Shown here: positions 9,534 through 19,730 of the stretch, piece by piece
Position numbering within the stretch: position 1 is the first letter of the stretch
How the letters are laid out: each line of letters begins with the position of its first letter
DNA from: NORP240 sp965222175
Lineage (GTDB): Bacteria > Pseudomonadota > Gammaproteobacteria > Pseudomonadales > Pseudohongiellaceae
Length of the DNA stretch: 64,000 bases
Assembly (NCBI GenBank): GCA_965222175.1
Contig: OZ244938.1
Span: 1,054,001 to 1,118,000 of the forward strand
Direction of reading: 5' to 3'
Made by a program: the position numbers and the translations under genes
The notes under the pieces: generated by a model
Told to the model about the DNA's origin: nothing
The model's database searches: none
The model's input: only the letters and a program-made list of their open reading frames with translations

Positions 9534-9974
9534 TCAGGGTTTTACCACGATCAGAATGACGATGGCTATCAGCAGCAGCACGGGAAACTCGTTGAAGTAC
9601 CGATAGAAACGATGACCGCGGGTATTGGTCTCGTCGCGGAAGGCCAGCAGAAAACGCCAGCAGACGAAATGGTAAACGACGAGCACGGCAACCAGGGCCA
9701 GCTTGGCATGCATCCACCACGCGGAAAGATAAAATGCCGTGTTGTAGGTGATCAACCAGGCCCCCAGGACGATGGTGACTATGGCGGAAGGCGTCATGAT
9801 GCCGCGAAACAGCTTGCGTTCCATCACCTTGAAACGGTCCCTGCTGACCTGATCCTCGCTCATGGCGTGATAGACAAACAGCCGTGGCAGATAAAACAGG
9901 CCGGCGAACCAGCAGATCACGGCGATGATGTGGAAGGCTTTTACCCACAGCATGAACAGGTCCTCGACTGACAA
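9534..9974 (-). CDS. hemJ: HemJ-type protoporphyrinogen IX oxidase (UPF0093 membrane protein)
   Basis: Inner-membrane enzyme of the penultimate haem step. The 146-aa protein has four predicted membrane helices (about 5-25, 55-77, 84-104, 126-144). The conserved first helix reads WVKAFHIIAVICWFAGLFYL, with the His thought to ligate haem, and FYLPRLFVYHA and WWMHAKLALV are family motifs. It ends a minus-strand run with thiD and hemL and is divergent from argC. Confidence 0.9.
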   Translation of the reverse strand: MSVEDLFMLWVKAFHIIAVICWFAGLFYLPRLFVYHAMSEDQVSRDRFKVMERKLFRGIMTPSAIVTIVLGAWLITYNTAFYLSAWWMHAKLALVAVLVVYHFVCWRFLLAFRDETNTRGHRFYRYFNEFPVLLLIAIVILIVVKP

Positions 9975-10119
9975 AGAAGGTAGAAGTTACCACAGCCGGT
10001 GTCGTGCATGTAGTCAGACAAGGCGTCCGATCCCGTCATGATCCGGGTCTCCCACCGCCGACTCTCGCGGGTTGCATCACCTGGCCTGGTGACGCGGTGG
10101 CTCGCTGCGACCACGGTTT

Positions 10120-10147
10120 TTGCATTATCACTTGGTCTGTGTAACAT
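10120..10147 (+). promoter_or_regulatory. Possible sigma-70 promoter for argC
   Basis: TTGCAT (10120-10125), 16-nt spacer, TAACAT (10142-10147), 100 bp upstream of the argC start in the hemJ-argC divergent gap. Both hexamers are only fair matches. No clear ArgR box pair was recognised. Confidence 0.4.
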
Positions 10148-10246
10148 ACCTGATCCCGGCCGCCGGGACTGGCGCCCGGGTGGCGGCATTGGCTCGACAT
10201 GGCGTTGGGGAATGCGGGTCCGGATAGATGAAAAGAGGAGTATAAC

Positions 10247-11290
10247 GTGGTCAAAGTAGGCGTGGTTGGAGCTACCGGGTACACCGGCGTGGAATTGTTG
10301 CGACTGCTGGCTCACCGCGAGGATGTCAGCGTGGCCGCGGTAACTTCCCGTGAGCGCCAGGGGACCGCGGTGGCGGACCTGTTTCCCAGCCTGCGCCACC
10401 ATGTGGACCTGGATTTCGAAGCCCCGGACAGCGGTGCCCTGCATGACTGTGAAATCGTGTTCTTCGCCACACCGCATGGTGTCGCCATGGAGACCGCCCG
10501 GCAATTGCTGGACAGTGGGAGCCGGGTGATCGATCTTTCGGCGGACTTTCGACTGAAGGATATCGCCGTGTGGGAACACTGGTACAAAACCGAGCACCGT
10601 TGTCCGGACCTGGTGGCCGAAGCAGTTTACGGATTGCCGGAAGTCAATCGGGAAGCCATCGGACAGGCGCGCCTGGTGGCTGCCCCCGGGTGCTATCCCA
10701 CCGCCATTCTGTTGGGCTACCTGCCGCTGCTGCGGGCCGGACTCGTGGACACCACGCAATTGGTGGCGGATGCCAAGTCCGGGGTTACCGGTGCCGGTCG
10801 CAAGGCCTCTGTCGACTTCCTCATGGGTGAGGTCAGCGAATCCATCAAGGCCTATGGCGTCCATGGACATCGCCACGTACCGGAAATTAGACAGGAACTG
10901 AGCCTGCAAAGTGACGCAGAGGTCAATGTGACTTTCATTCCACATCTGATGCCCATGATTCGTGGTATTCTGGCAACACTGTATGCCCCGGTTGCGGTGG
11001 CGGAAGGAATGTCCGTGGAGGTACTACAGAACCTCTATCGGGACGCCTACCGGGATGAGCCGTTTGTCGACCTGCTTCCCCAGGGACAGTTTCCCGCCAC
11101 GCGAAACGTGAAAGGTGCGAATACGTGCCAGATTTCCGTGAATTACCTGGCGGACAATAACCGGGTCGTGGTGCTGTCGGCCATCGACAACCTGGTGAAG
11201 GGAGCGTCTGGGCAGGCGGTACAGATAATGAATATTATGCTGGGCATCCCGGAGACAACCGGGCTCGATAACGTGGCACTGGTGCCGTGA
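10247..11290 (+). CDS. argC: N-acetyl-gamma-glutamyl-phosphate reductase
   Basis: NADPH-dependent third step of arginine biosynthesis. The 347-aa protein has the N-terminal dinucleotide-binding motif VGVVGATGYTGVELLRLL and the active-site cysteine in AAPGCYPTA (C149), followed by GVTGAGRK and the histidine region VHGHRHVPEI. The start is GTG with an ideal GAGGAG at 10235-10240. It begins the argC-DUF6776-bactofilin-erpA block found in pseudomonads. Confidence 0.96.
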   Translation: MVKVGVVGATGYTGVELLRLLAHREDVSVAAVTSRERQGTAVADLFPSLRHHVDLDFEAPDSGALHDCEIVFFATPHGVAMETARQLLDSGSRVIDLSADFRLKDIAVWEHWYKTEHRCPDLVAEAVYGLPEVNREAIGQARLVAAPGCYPTAILLGYLPLLRAGLVDTTQLVADAKSGVTGAGRKASVDFLMGEVSESIKAYGVHGHRHVPEIRQELSLQSDAEVNVTFIPHLMPMIRGILATLYAPVAVAEGMSVEVLQNLYRDAYRDEPFVDLLPQGQFPATRNVKGANTCQISVNYLADNNRVVVLSAIDNLVKGASGQAVQIMNIMLGIPETTGLDNVALVP

Positions 11291-11364
11291 CCGGCGTACC
11301 GGATAACCAGGCCTGAACAGTCCGGACTCGACAAAGAGTCCCTGAATCAGCGACGACGCTGCAG

Positions 11365-12096
11365 ATGCCGAATGTAGTCAAGGGTAGCAGGCAGGAAAAA
11401 ATGATGGTGGTTCCTCACCGACCGGGGAGGCGCCTGCTCACATTTTTTGTCATTGTCCTGTTGGTAGTGGGTGGCACGGTCGGTGGCCACTGGTATGGCG
11501 TCCGGGAAGGTGGCAATGCCGGCGCTGAACTGGCTGACCTGCGACAGCAGCTCACCCTGGTTGAGAACGAAAATGCCAGGTTGAACCAGGAAATTGCCGT
11601 TCTGGCGCGTTCCAGCGATATGGACAGGCAGGCCAACAGCGAAATCCAGGCGACCATTTCCGAGTTAGGCGAATACATTGCCAAGCTGGAGCAGGACGTG
11701 CAGTTTTATCGACAGGCCATGGCCAGTGATTTTGAAAACGAGGGACTCATCGTCGGCGAGATGGATCTGCAGGGTACCGCAGATCCCCTGCGGGTGCGCT
11801 ACAAGCTGGTGATGCGCCAGGAAGAATCCAACGGGGAGTATCTCCTGGGCCACGTCAATGTCGATGTCGTTGGGCAGCTGCAGGGACAGAAAGCAGTTTA
11901 CCCACTGCGGGACCTTTCCCCGGATCAAGATCAGCTGGACATCAGGCTGCGGTTCCGCTATTTCCAGAACATCGAGGGGATACTGGCGTTACCGCCGGAA
12001 TTTGAACCACAGCAGGTAGTGATCAATGCCGTGGCCACGGCACCAATGGCCAGGACTATCAACAGAACCTTTAACTGGGTCGTGGAGGGCGAATAA
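11365..12096 (+). CDS. DUF6776-type bitopic membrane protein
   Basis: The 243-aa protein has one membrane anchor (about residues 24-44, LLTFFVIVLLVVGGTVGGHW) with a basic N-terminus, a coiled coil (about 55-115, rich in Gln/Glu/Leu) and a C-terminal domain (about 125-240) that would lie in the periplasm. Position between argC and bactofilin and the general layout match the DUF6776 proteins of Pseudomonas; function is unknown. It ends 2 bp before the bactofilin start, so the two are probably co-translated and may act together at the envelope. ATG at 11401 (MMVVPH) is a possible alternative start. Confidence 0.75.
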   Translation: MPNVVKGSRQEKMMVVPHRPGRRLLTFFVIVLLVVGGTVGGHWYGVREGGNAGAELADLRQQLTLVENENARLNQEIAVLARSSDMDRQANSEIQATISELGEYIAKLEQDVQFYRQAMASDFENEGLIVGEMDLQGTADPLRVRYKLVMRQEESNGEYLLGHVNVDVVGQLQGQKAVYPLRDLSPDQDQLDIRLRFRYFQNIEGILALPPEFEPQQVVINAVATAPMARTINRTFNWVVEGE

Positions 12097-12098
12097 GC

Positions 12099-12551
12099 AT
12101 GTTTGGTTCGGGAGACAAGACCGAGAATCACGGTCCGGCCCATACGCTCATATCCCGCACCACCGAAGTCGTCGGTGACGTGCATTTCGGTGGCGAGTTG
12201 ATCGTGGAAGGCAAGGTGAAGGGCAATATTCACGCCGAGGACGATTCCGACGCCCTGGTCCGGATCGTGGAACAGGGTTCGGTTGAAGGCGAAATTTGTG
12301 TTCCGTCGATCATTATCAATGGCCTGGTCCAGGGTGATGTGCGCTCGGCCAAGCATGTTGAACTGGCAGCCAAGGCCGTGGTGGTAGGTAACGTCTACTA
12401 CAATCTCATCGAGATGGTCATGGGCTCGGAAGTGAATGGCAAGTTGATGCACCTCAGCGCCGCACCCCAGGAACCCCCGCGGCTGAGCGACGAATCCGGT
12501 AAACAGAAGTCCAAAAAGCCCGTTGACGGGGCACTTGAAAAAAGCTCCTGA
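12099..12551 (+). CDS. Bactofilin (polymer-forming cytoskeletal protein)
   Basis: Small beta-helical protein that polymerises without nucleotide. The 150-aa sequence has a short disordered N-terminus, a central DUF583 domain (about 20-115) with the repeat pattern VGDVHFGGELIVEGKVKGNI and GSVEGEICVPSIIINGLVQG, and a Lys/Pro-rich tail. It follows the DUF6776 protein by 2 bp, which suggests the membrane protein anchors or partners the filament. Bactofilins elsewhere recruit cell-wall enzymes; here an M23 peptidase lies about 1.6 kb away. Confidence 0.9.
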   Translation: MFGSGDKTENHGPAHTLISRTTEVVGDVHFGGELIVEGKVKGNIHAEDDSDALVRIVEQGSVEGEICVPSIIINGLVQGDVRSAKHVELAAKAVVVGNVYYNLIEMVMGSEVNGKLMHLSAAPQEPPRLSDESGKQKSKKPVDGALEKSS

Positions 12552-12574
12552 CAGACCCACATTTCAGCTAATAC

Positions 12575-12604
12575 CTGACTACCACCCTTGGTTATTGCTA
12601 TACT
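12575..12604 (+). promoter_or_regulatory. Extended -10 promoter for erpA
   Basis: TATACT at 12599-12604 is preceded by TGC (extended -10), with CTGACT at 12575-12580 as a fair -35 at 18 nt. It is about 70 bp upstream of the erpA start and lies just after the bactofilin stop, so erpA can be expressed separately. Confidence 0.6.
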
Positions 12605-12678
12605 CGGCGGTAACCGCTGTTCAAGCCCGCGGTCTGGCCAATCGCCGGAACCCGGGCGCAACATCAATTGGAATGACA

Positions 12679-13032
12679 ATGTCCGTAGTTGAATCACAAG
12701 AACCGGTGCTGCTCAGCCTGACTGACAGTGCCGCCGCCAAAGTTCACAGCCTGGTGGAGGAAGAGGGTAACGACAACCTGAAATTGCGGGTCTTCGTTAC
12801 CGGTGGAGGCTGCTCTGGCTTCCAGTACGGGTTTTCCTTCGATGAAGAAGTCAACGATGACGACACCGTGATCAACAACAAAGGCGCCAGCCTGCTGGTG
12901 GACCCGTTGAGTTACCAGTATCTGGTAGGGGCGAAAATCGACTGGGTGGAAGGCCTGGAAGGTGCCCGGTTCATCGTCGACAATCCCATGGCCAGCACCA
13001 CCTGCGGCTGTGGTTCGTCTTTCGCCATCTGA
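12679..13032 (+). CDS. erpA: Iron-sulfur cluster insertion protein ErpA
   Basis: A-type carrier that delivers Fe-S clusters to apoproteins such as IspG/IspH. With ATG at 12679 the protein is 117 aa, the family length. The three cluster-binding cysteines are visible: C45 in GGGCSGFQYGF and C109/C111 in the C-terminal CGCGSSFAI. The open frame extends upstream to 12523, but that part overlaps the bactofilin end and the promoter. ATG at 12673 (two residues longer) is an alternative. Confidence 0.95.
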   Translation: MSVVESQEPVLLSLTDSAAAKVHSLVEEEGNDNLKLRVFVTGGGCSGFQYGFSFDEEVNDDDTVINNKGASLLVDPLSYQYLVGAKIDWVEGLEGARFIVDNPMASTTCGCGSSFAI

Positions 13033-13075
13033 TCCGTCTGCCTCTGCCCCGCCGGGACAGTCAGAAGTTCCTTAC

Positions 13076-14188
13076 TCAATCCGCGAGGTAAACCCCGCCA
13101 AGTATCACTGGCCGGGCTGCGCCGGTGATACTGCAGGTATCCTGGGGACTGCCCGCGAGGCGCTCCCGGGCGAGCCAGGCAAAGGTCATGGCTTCGACCC
13201 AGTCCGGTGGAATACCCAGCTGTTCGGTGGAGGCGACGTCGCTGTCCGGCAGTAACTGTCGGAATCGTTTCACCAGGGCGGTGTTGTGGGCACCACCGCC
13301 ACACAGGAAAACCTGGTCCGGCCGCAGCTGATTGTCAATTTCGGTAACTACCGTGCTGGCAGTGAGTTCCAGCAGCGTGGCCTGGACATCCGCCGCCGGT
13401 ACCGGCTGACCCAGCCGGGACAGTCTGTCCTCGAGCCAGCGTCCGTTGAAGTATTCCCTGCCGGTGCTCTTGGGCTCCGGCGCGGCGAAATAGGGATCGT
13501 CCAGCAGCAGGGTCAACAGTTCCTCGCTGACCTTGCCGGACGCGGCCCATTGCCCCTGCAGGTCCACGGGCTGCTGCAGATTTTTATCGATCCAGTAGTC
13601 CATCAGCACGTTGGCAGGACCGGTGTCATAGCCCAGGAATTCGCGGCCGTCGGCAATAACCGACAGGTTGGCGATGCCGCCCAGGTTCACGATGACCCGT
13701 GAGGTGTCCGGCGAAGCAAACACGGCCCGGTGAAACAGCGGTGCCAGCGGGGCGCCCTCGCCACCGGCGGCCATGTCCTTGCCGCGAAAATCGGCAACGG
13801 TGGTGATGCCGGTATTGAAGGCGATGGTGTTGGGGTCGCCGATCTGCAGGGTGAACGCCAGGGGCTGTTCCGGCTTGTGATAAACGGTTTGACCGTGGCT
13901 GCCAATGGCCTGGATCTGTTCAGGTTGCAGTTTTTCCCGGGCGAGCAACTCGTTGACCGCAGCGGCAAATTGCTGACCCACCGCAACGTGGGCCTCGCCC
14001 AGTAATTCAAGGGAGATGTCGGTCTGGCTGCACAAGGTCATCAGCTGCTGGCGCAGTGCCGGGGAATAAGGACGGGAGTGGGTGGCCTGGAGGGTCGGCC
14101 GGGCGCCGTCGAAACTGACCAGCGCACAGTCGATGGCGTCGATGCTGGTACCTGATATGAGCCCGATGAAACCGGCCGTTTGGGTCAC
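13076..14188 (-). CDS. anmK: Anhydro-N-acetylmuramic acid kinase
   Basis: Peptidoglycan-recycling enzyme that opens and phosphorylates 1,6-anhydro-MurNAc to MurNAc-6-P. The 370-aa protein shows the N-terminal phosphate loop FIGLISGTSIDAIDCALV, AIGSHGQTVYHKP, VVADFRGKDMAAGGEGAPL with the catalytic Asp region, and VFLCGGGAHNTAL. The start is GTG at 14188. It lies 13 bp downstream of the M23 peptidase stop, so the two minus-strand genes form a wall-turnover operon. Confidence 0.95.
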   Translation of the reverse strand: MTQTAGFIGLISGTSIDAIDCALVSFDGARPTLQATHSRPYSPALRQQLMTLCSQTDISLELLGEAHVAVGQQFAAAVNELLAREKLQPEQIQAIGSHGQTVYHKPEQPLAFTLQIGDPNTIAFNTGITTVADFRGKDMAAGGEGAPLAPLFHRAVFASPDTSRVIVNLGGIANLSVIADGREFLGYDTGPANVLMDYWIDKNLQQPVDLQGQWAASGKVSEELLTLLLDDPYFAAPEPKSTGREYFNGRWLEDRLSRLGQPVPAADVQATLLELTASTVVTEIDNQLRPDQVFLCGGGAHNTALVKRFRQLLPDSDVASTEQLGIPPDWVEAMTFAWLARERLAGSPQDTCSITGAARPVILGGVYLAD

Positions 14189-14201
14189 GGGACAGGCTGG
14201 C

Positions 14202-15677
14202 CTATTCCGCGCCCAGCTGTCGCTGCGTCAGCTGGCGGGTCTGTTCCATGGCGGAAAAGCGGTTCAGCAAAGGCGCCACCTGTTGATGAAACCGGTCCAG
14301 CTCGTCTGCCGCTACCGATACTGCCTGGGGTAGGCGATCCAGCACGGTGCGGGGATTCTGGTGCACGCCGTTGACGAGAAATTCGTAGTGCAGGTGTGGG
14401 CCGGTGGCGCTGCCGGTAGAGCCGACAAACCCGATGACATCACCCTGGCGCACCCGGGCACCGTTCCTGATGCCGTTGGCAAAGCCGTTGAGGTGGGCGT
14501 ACTTGGTCTGGAAACCGCCGTTGTGCTTGATGACCACCAGGTTGCCGAACGAGCCGTTGCGGGAGGCCCGGATCACGGTGCCGTCACTGGTGGCACGCAC
14601 CGGGGTGCCGCGGGGTGCCGCGTAGTCGGTGCCCTTGTGGGCGCGTATGGTATTCAGAATCGGATGACGGCGGGCCAGGCTGAAATTCGAACTGATGCGG
14701 AATACGTCCAGTGGTGTACGCAGGAAGGCCTTGCGCATGCTTTCGCCCAGGGGATTGTAGTAGCCGATGCCGCCGGATTCGTCCTGGTACTGCAAGGCGA
14801 TGTGCTGCTCTCCGCGGTTGGTAAACTGGGCGGCAAGGATTTTGCCGGTGCCGACGAATTCACCGTCCAGGTAATTTTCCTCGAAGAGGATGCTGAAATG
14901 GTCGCCCGGTCGTGGGTCGAGGATGAAATCGATCACCCCGCCGAAGATATCCGCCATTTCCATGATGGTCAGCGGCGGGATGTCCTCCCGCTGACCCGCC
15001 AGGAACAGGCTGTCGGTGATGGTGCCGTGTTTGAAGGTCTGGCGTACCTCCGGTTCACGGATTATCGTCTCTACTTCGTAGAAACCGTCCACCAGGGTGA
15101 ACAGGTAGCCCTCCATGGGTGACTTGAGCACGCGCAGCTGTTCCAGCTGGCCTGGCTGTGGAATAAGGAAGGAGAGCTGGTACCCCGGGTAGATGCGATT
15201 GAGCACCCTGGCTTCGTCATGGCTGTTGACCACGTGAAACAGTTGCGTGTCAGACAGGCCGACACGATTGAAGATCATGGACAGGTTGTCCCCGGACTTG
15301 ACTTCAACATGCTGCCAGGATTGGCTATCCGCCTCCTGTTGACCGGGGCCGGGCAGCTCCACTGCTTCCGGTGAGCGCTGGATTTCGCCCTGGTTGTCGG
15401 TGTTTTCCGGTGGATAAACCGGCACCGCAGGATCGGCTGCGGCACTCTGAAGATCAGGCGCAGCGGCGGTTGACTGCAGACCCGCCTTGTCAGTGGTTGG
15501 CAGGGTGGACAGTGGAACGGGTCTCAGTTCACTGCGCTGCTGACTGGCGTGGGTCCGGTCGCTGGCATAAATCGCCAGCAGTAACAGCAGCAGCAAAGTA
15601 AGTAGACCTGCTGCCATCATGTGTTGCCGGGGGTAATACCTGATGAGGAACTGCCTGGAAATATCAATAAGCTGCAT
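14202..15677 (-). CDS. M23 peptidoglycan DD-endopeptidase (MepM-like)
   Basis: Periplasmic enzyme expected to cut peptide cross-links during wall growth. The 491-aa protein has an N-terminal membrane anchor (about 18-38), a variable linker, a LysM/OapA-like domain (about 105-200; SGDNLSMIFNRVGLS) and a C-terminal peptidase domain. The zinc ligands are recognisable: H347 and D351 in RAHKGTDYAAP and the HLHYE motif in GSATGPHLHYEFLVNG. It is divergent from tyrS and co-directional with anmK. Confidence 0.92.
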   Translation of the reverse strand: MQLIDISRQFLIRYYPRQHMMAAGLLTLLLLLLLAIYASDRTHASQQRSELRPVPLSTLPTTDKAGLQSTAAAPDLQSAAADPAVPVYPPENTDNQGEIQRSPEAVELPGPGQQEADSQSWQHVEVKSGDNLSMIFNRVGLSDTQLFHVVNSHDEARVLNRIYPGYQLSFLIPQPGQLEQLRVLKSPMEGYLFTLVDGFYEVETIIREPEVRQTFKHGTITDSLFLAGQREDIPPLTIMEMADIFGGVIDFILDPRPGDHFSILFEENYLDGEFVGTGKILAAQFTNRGEQHIALQYQDESGGIGYYNPLGESMRKAFLRTPLDVFRISSNFSLARRHPILNTIRAHKGTDYAAPRGTPVRATSDGTVIRASRNGSFGNLVVIKHNGGFQTKYAHLNGFANGIRNGARVRQGDVIGFVGSTGSATGPHLHYEFLVNGVHQNPRTVLDRLPQAVSVAADELDRFHQQVAPLLNRFSAMEQTRQLTQRQLGAE

Positions 15678-15724
15678 AAATGCCTGACTACTGTCCGACT
15701 TTCGCCAGTGTCTCGGAGCGCGGA

Positions 15725-15733
15725 ATTATATCA
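15725..15733 (-). promoter_or_regulatory. Extended -10 promoter for the M23 peptidase-anmK operon
   Basis: Read on the minus strand, TATAAT occupies 15730 to 15725 and is preceded by TGA (extended -10). It is about 48 bp upstream of the peptidase start. No good -35 is seen, which an extended -10 can tolerate. Confidence 0.5.
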
Positions 15734-15941
15734 GCAAGGTAGACAATTCCCATGAGAAATTGTTCCCCTGTGGGTAATTTCAGATCCACTGGTGTAGAAT
15801 CGGCGATTTTTCGCGGGCAGTCGAATGCCGTCGAGGGCAAAGCCTGCCAAGGCTGCGCGAATGTGATGACAGCTGCCGGCAATTGTCGGACTGGCAGTGA
15901 CAGCCAACGGGTAACACGCAGGAATTTTTCGGACTGAATCC

Positions 15942-17228
15942 ATGTCATTTGAAGCCACGGACATCATTGCAGAATTGCGCAGCCGGGGGTTGATCACTCA
16001 GCTGGCCGGCGGCGACGAGCTTGTTGAACACCTGAAAAGTGGAAATCGAACCGTGTACAGCGGCTTCGATCCCACCGCGGAGAGCCTGCATGTCGGGCAC
16101 CTGGTTCCGCTGCTGGCGCTGAAGCGCTTTCAGCTGGCCGGTCATACTCCCATCGCGCTGGTGGGCGGTGCCACCGGCATGATCGGCGACCCCAGTTTCA
16201 AGGCCAACGAACGACAGCTGAACGCCACCGAGGTCATCGAGCAGTGGACCTTGCGCATCAGGGAACAGCTGAGCCAGTTCGTGGACTTTGACTGCGGCTC
16301 CAATTCCGCCATCGTGGCGAACAACCTGGATTGGACCAGGGACTATGACGTGCTGAGCTTCCTTCGGGATGTCGGCAAACACTTTTCCGTCAATGCCATG
16401 ATACAGAAGGAATCTGTCCAGCAGCGGTTGGAGCGGGAAGGGGCCGGTATCTCCTTCACCGAGTTCAGCTACATGATTCTCCAGTCCTACGACTTTGCCG
16501 AGCTGCACCGTCGTTACGGGTGCACGGTGCAGCTGGGCGGCAGCGATCAGTGGGGCAATATCACCGGCGGCATCGATCTGACCCGGCGACTTCACCAGGC
16601 GCAGGTGTTCGGCATAACCACGCCGCTGATCACCAAAGCAGACGGCACCAAGTTCGGCAAGACCGAGTCCGGCTCGGTATGGATCAGTCCGGACAAGACG
16701 TCGCCCTATGCGTTCTACCAGTTCTGGTTGAACGTGGCGGACGCCGACGTGTACCGGTTTCTGCACTACTTCACCTTTCTGCCGTCGGCCCAGGTGGAGG
16801 AGATCGAGGCCAGTGACCAGGCATCCACTGGCAAGCCCGAAGCCCAGGGCATACTGGCACGGGAGGTCACGGGCCTGGTGCACGGTAAAGAGGGGCTGGA
16901 AGCCGCGACACGCATCAGTGAGTCGCTGTTTTCCGGTGATAGCCAGCGCCTGACCGGCAAAGACCTGGAACAGCTGGAGCTGGACGGTCTTCCCTGTACA
17001 CGGCTGGTGGATCGACCGTACACCATTCTCGAGGCGCTGGTGGCCACCGGGCTGGCGAAATCCAACCGTGTGGCCAGGGAATTTCTGGGCAACAACGCGG
17101 TGAGTGTCAACGGTGTTGTGGTCAATTCCCAGGATGTCGAGCTGGCCCCGGAACGGGCCCTGGAAGGCAGGTACTTTGTCCTTAAACGTGGTAAAAAACT
17201 GTTTCACCTGGTAAAAGTTGCCAGCTGA
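15942..17228 (+). CDS. tyrS: Tyrosyl-tRNA synthetase
   Basis: Class I synthetase charging tRNA-Tyr. The 428-aa protein has the HIGH-type motif HVGHL (residues 50-54), YSGFDPTAESLHVG, the tyrosine-binding QLGGSDQWGNI and the KMSKS-type loop KFGKT (237-241). A C-terminal S4 RNA-binding domain (about 355-425) contains SNRVAREFLGNNAVSVNG. Length and motifs fit the E. coli-like type. It sits immediately upstream of the rRNA operon. Confidence 0.97.
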   Translation: MSFEATDIIAELRSRGLITQLAGGDELVEHLKSGNRTVYSGFDPTAESLHVGHLVPLLALKRFQLAGHTPIALVGGATGMIGDPSFKANERQLNATEVIEQWTLRIREQLSQFVDFDCGSNSAIVANNLDWTRDYDVLSFLRDVGKHFSVNAMIQKESVQQRLEREGAGISFTEFSYMILQSYDFAELHRRYGCTVQLGGSDQWGNITGGIDLTRRLHQAQVFGITTPLITKADGTKFGKTESGSVWISPDKTSPYAFYQFWLNVADADVYRFLHYFTFLPSAQVEEIEASDQASTGKPEAQGILAREVTGLVHGKEGLEAATRISESLFSGDSQRLTGKDLEQLELDGLPCTRLVDRPYTILEALVATGLAKSNRVAREFLGNNAVSVNGVVVNSQDVELAPERALEGRYFVLKRGKKLFHLVKVAS

Positions 17229-17318
17229 TCCAGGTGCCGGAACCGGTCGCTCTGGCGGCGTGAAAATCCCTCAATTCCGGGTTGCGGAAAATAGTTCGAT
17301 CAAGGCTCGAAAAGACCC

Positions 17319-17346
17319 TTGCCAAAACAGTTTAGGGGCGTATAAT
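17319..17346 (+). promoter_or_regulatory. rRNA operon promoter
   Basis: TTGCCA (17319-17324), 16-nt spacer, perfect TATAAT (17341-17346), followed by a GC-rich start region (ACGGCCTCCC) typical of stringently controlled rRNA promoters. It is 300 bp upstream of mature 16S. AT-rich DNA resembling an UP element is not obvious. Confidence 0.85.
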
Positions 17347-17378
17347 ACGGCCTCCCTTCATCGAGGAGATGACGGGAT

Positions 17379-17392
17379 TTGTTCTTTAAAAA
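17379..17392 (+). promoter_or_regulatory. boxA antitermination site in the rrn leader
   Basis: TTGTTCTTTAAAAA resembles the boxA consensus TGCTCTTTAACA bound by NusB/S10. A second, closer copy (AGTTCTTTAACA) lies in the 16S-23S spacer at 19719-19730. Confidence 0.75.
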
Positions 17393-17397
17393 TCAGA

Positions 17398-17418
17398 TTA
17401 AGCAATAGAGGTGGGTGC
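17398..17418 (+). other. 16S processing stem, 5' arm
   Basis: TTAAGCAATAGAGGTGGGTGC pairs over its whole length (one G-U) with the 3' arm at 19225-19245. The two flank 16S and form the long RNase III substrate helix. Confidence 0.85.
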
Positions 17419-17645
17419 TTGCAGGGGCGGTAGGCTGAGAAAGCAATACTGTCAAAGTAAGCAACTGCGTTTATTCATTGAGAATGTAAAAGCTGTTGTG
17501 TTGCGGACCGGTGCTTACCCAAGCGCTGGAGCATCCGTAGCACGACGGTCAGTAGTTGTAAATTTTGAGCACGATTTGACTGGTGTTGTTTTTGTCGGAA
17601 GTAAGCAGTCGGCAGCAGTAGAGCGACACCGGTTTTTCAAACTTT

Positions 17646-19197
<1,552 letters not shown>

Positions 19198-19224
19198 AAG
19201 AGATTCAGTCTCTGTTCTTGTAAA

Positions 19225-19245
19225 GTGCTCACCTCTATTGCTTAA
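19225..19245 (+). other. 16S processing stem, 3' arm
   Basis: GTGCTCACCTCTATTGCTTAA is complementary to the leader arm at 17398-17418, completing the RNase III helix around 16S. Confidence 0.85.
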
Positions 19246-19312
19246 TCGTTCAAAAAAGCAGCAGCAGAAATTTCTGCAATTAGAAATTAACTGATATCCA
19301 ACCTCTGTTCAC

Positions 19313-19388
19313 GGGGCTATAGCTCAGCTGGGAGAGCGCCTGCCTTGCACGCAGGAGGTCAGCGGTTCGATCCCGCTTAGCTCCACCA
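19313..19388 (+). tRNA. tRNA-Ala (anticodon TGC)
   Basis: The 76-nt cloverleaf begins GGGGCTATAGCTCAGCTGGG, has the anticodon loop with TGC in CTTGCAC, a T-loop TTCGATC and an encoded 3' CCA. The acceptor stem has the G3-U70 pair that identifies alanine tRNA. It is the only tRNA in the 16S-23S spacer: tRNA-Ile, its usual upstream partner in gammaproteobacteria, is absent. Confidence 0.98.
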
Positions 19389-19510
19389 GTAACGGCTGGA
19401 CAGGCGAGACCTGGACGGCGAGTGACGATGTCGACTTTCTGCTGGACTCTACAGGAAGAATTCCTGTCGAAGTCAGAGTAAAACTTACTTTCTCATTGTG
19501 TGGTACAGGT

Positions 19511-19606
19511 GTCATAGCCAAAAGACGTCACAGCCAATAGACGTCACAGGTAAAAGACGTCATAGGTAAAAGACGTTACCGCTAAAAGATGACACAGGTA
19601 ACACAG
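19511..19606. repeat. 16-bp tandem repeats in the rrn spacer
   Basis: Six consecutive 16-nt units starting at 19511, 19527, 19543, 19559, 19575 and 19591 follow the consensus GTCACAGGTAAAAGAC. Units 1-4 differ at one to four positions; units 5 and 6 are more decayed, and traces continue to about 19640. Confidence 0.85.
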
Positions 19607-19718
19607 GTAAAAGGTGGCACAGCTAACAGATGTCACAAACAAAGAGATCAACAAGTGATTTTTACTCTGGCTTTTTTTGAGAGTCAGAAACCCGGCGGGC
19701 CGACGAGCCTGCCAGGTT

Positions 19719-19730
19719 AGTTCTTTAACA
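19719..19730 (+). promoter_or_regulatory. boxA antitermination site before 23S
   Basis: AGTTCTTTAACA matches the boxA core well. A boxA between 16S and 23S is usual in rrn operons and supports read-through of the long spacer. Confidence 0.75.

Noticed and set aside
9941..10945. 334-aa minus-strand frame over the hemJ-argC gap and argC
   Set aside because: Overlaps argC almost entirely and shows no protein-like motifs.
19511..19640. CRISPR array
   Set aside because: The 16-bp units abut directly with no spacers, and no cas genes are present.
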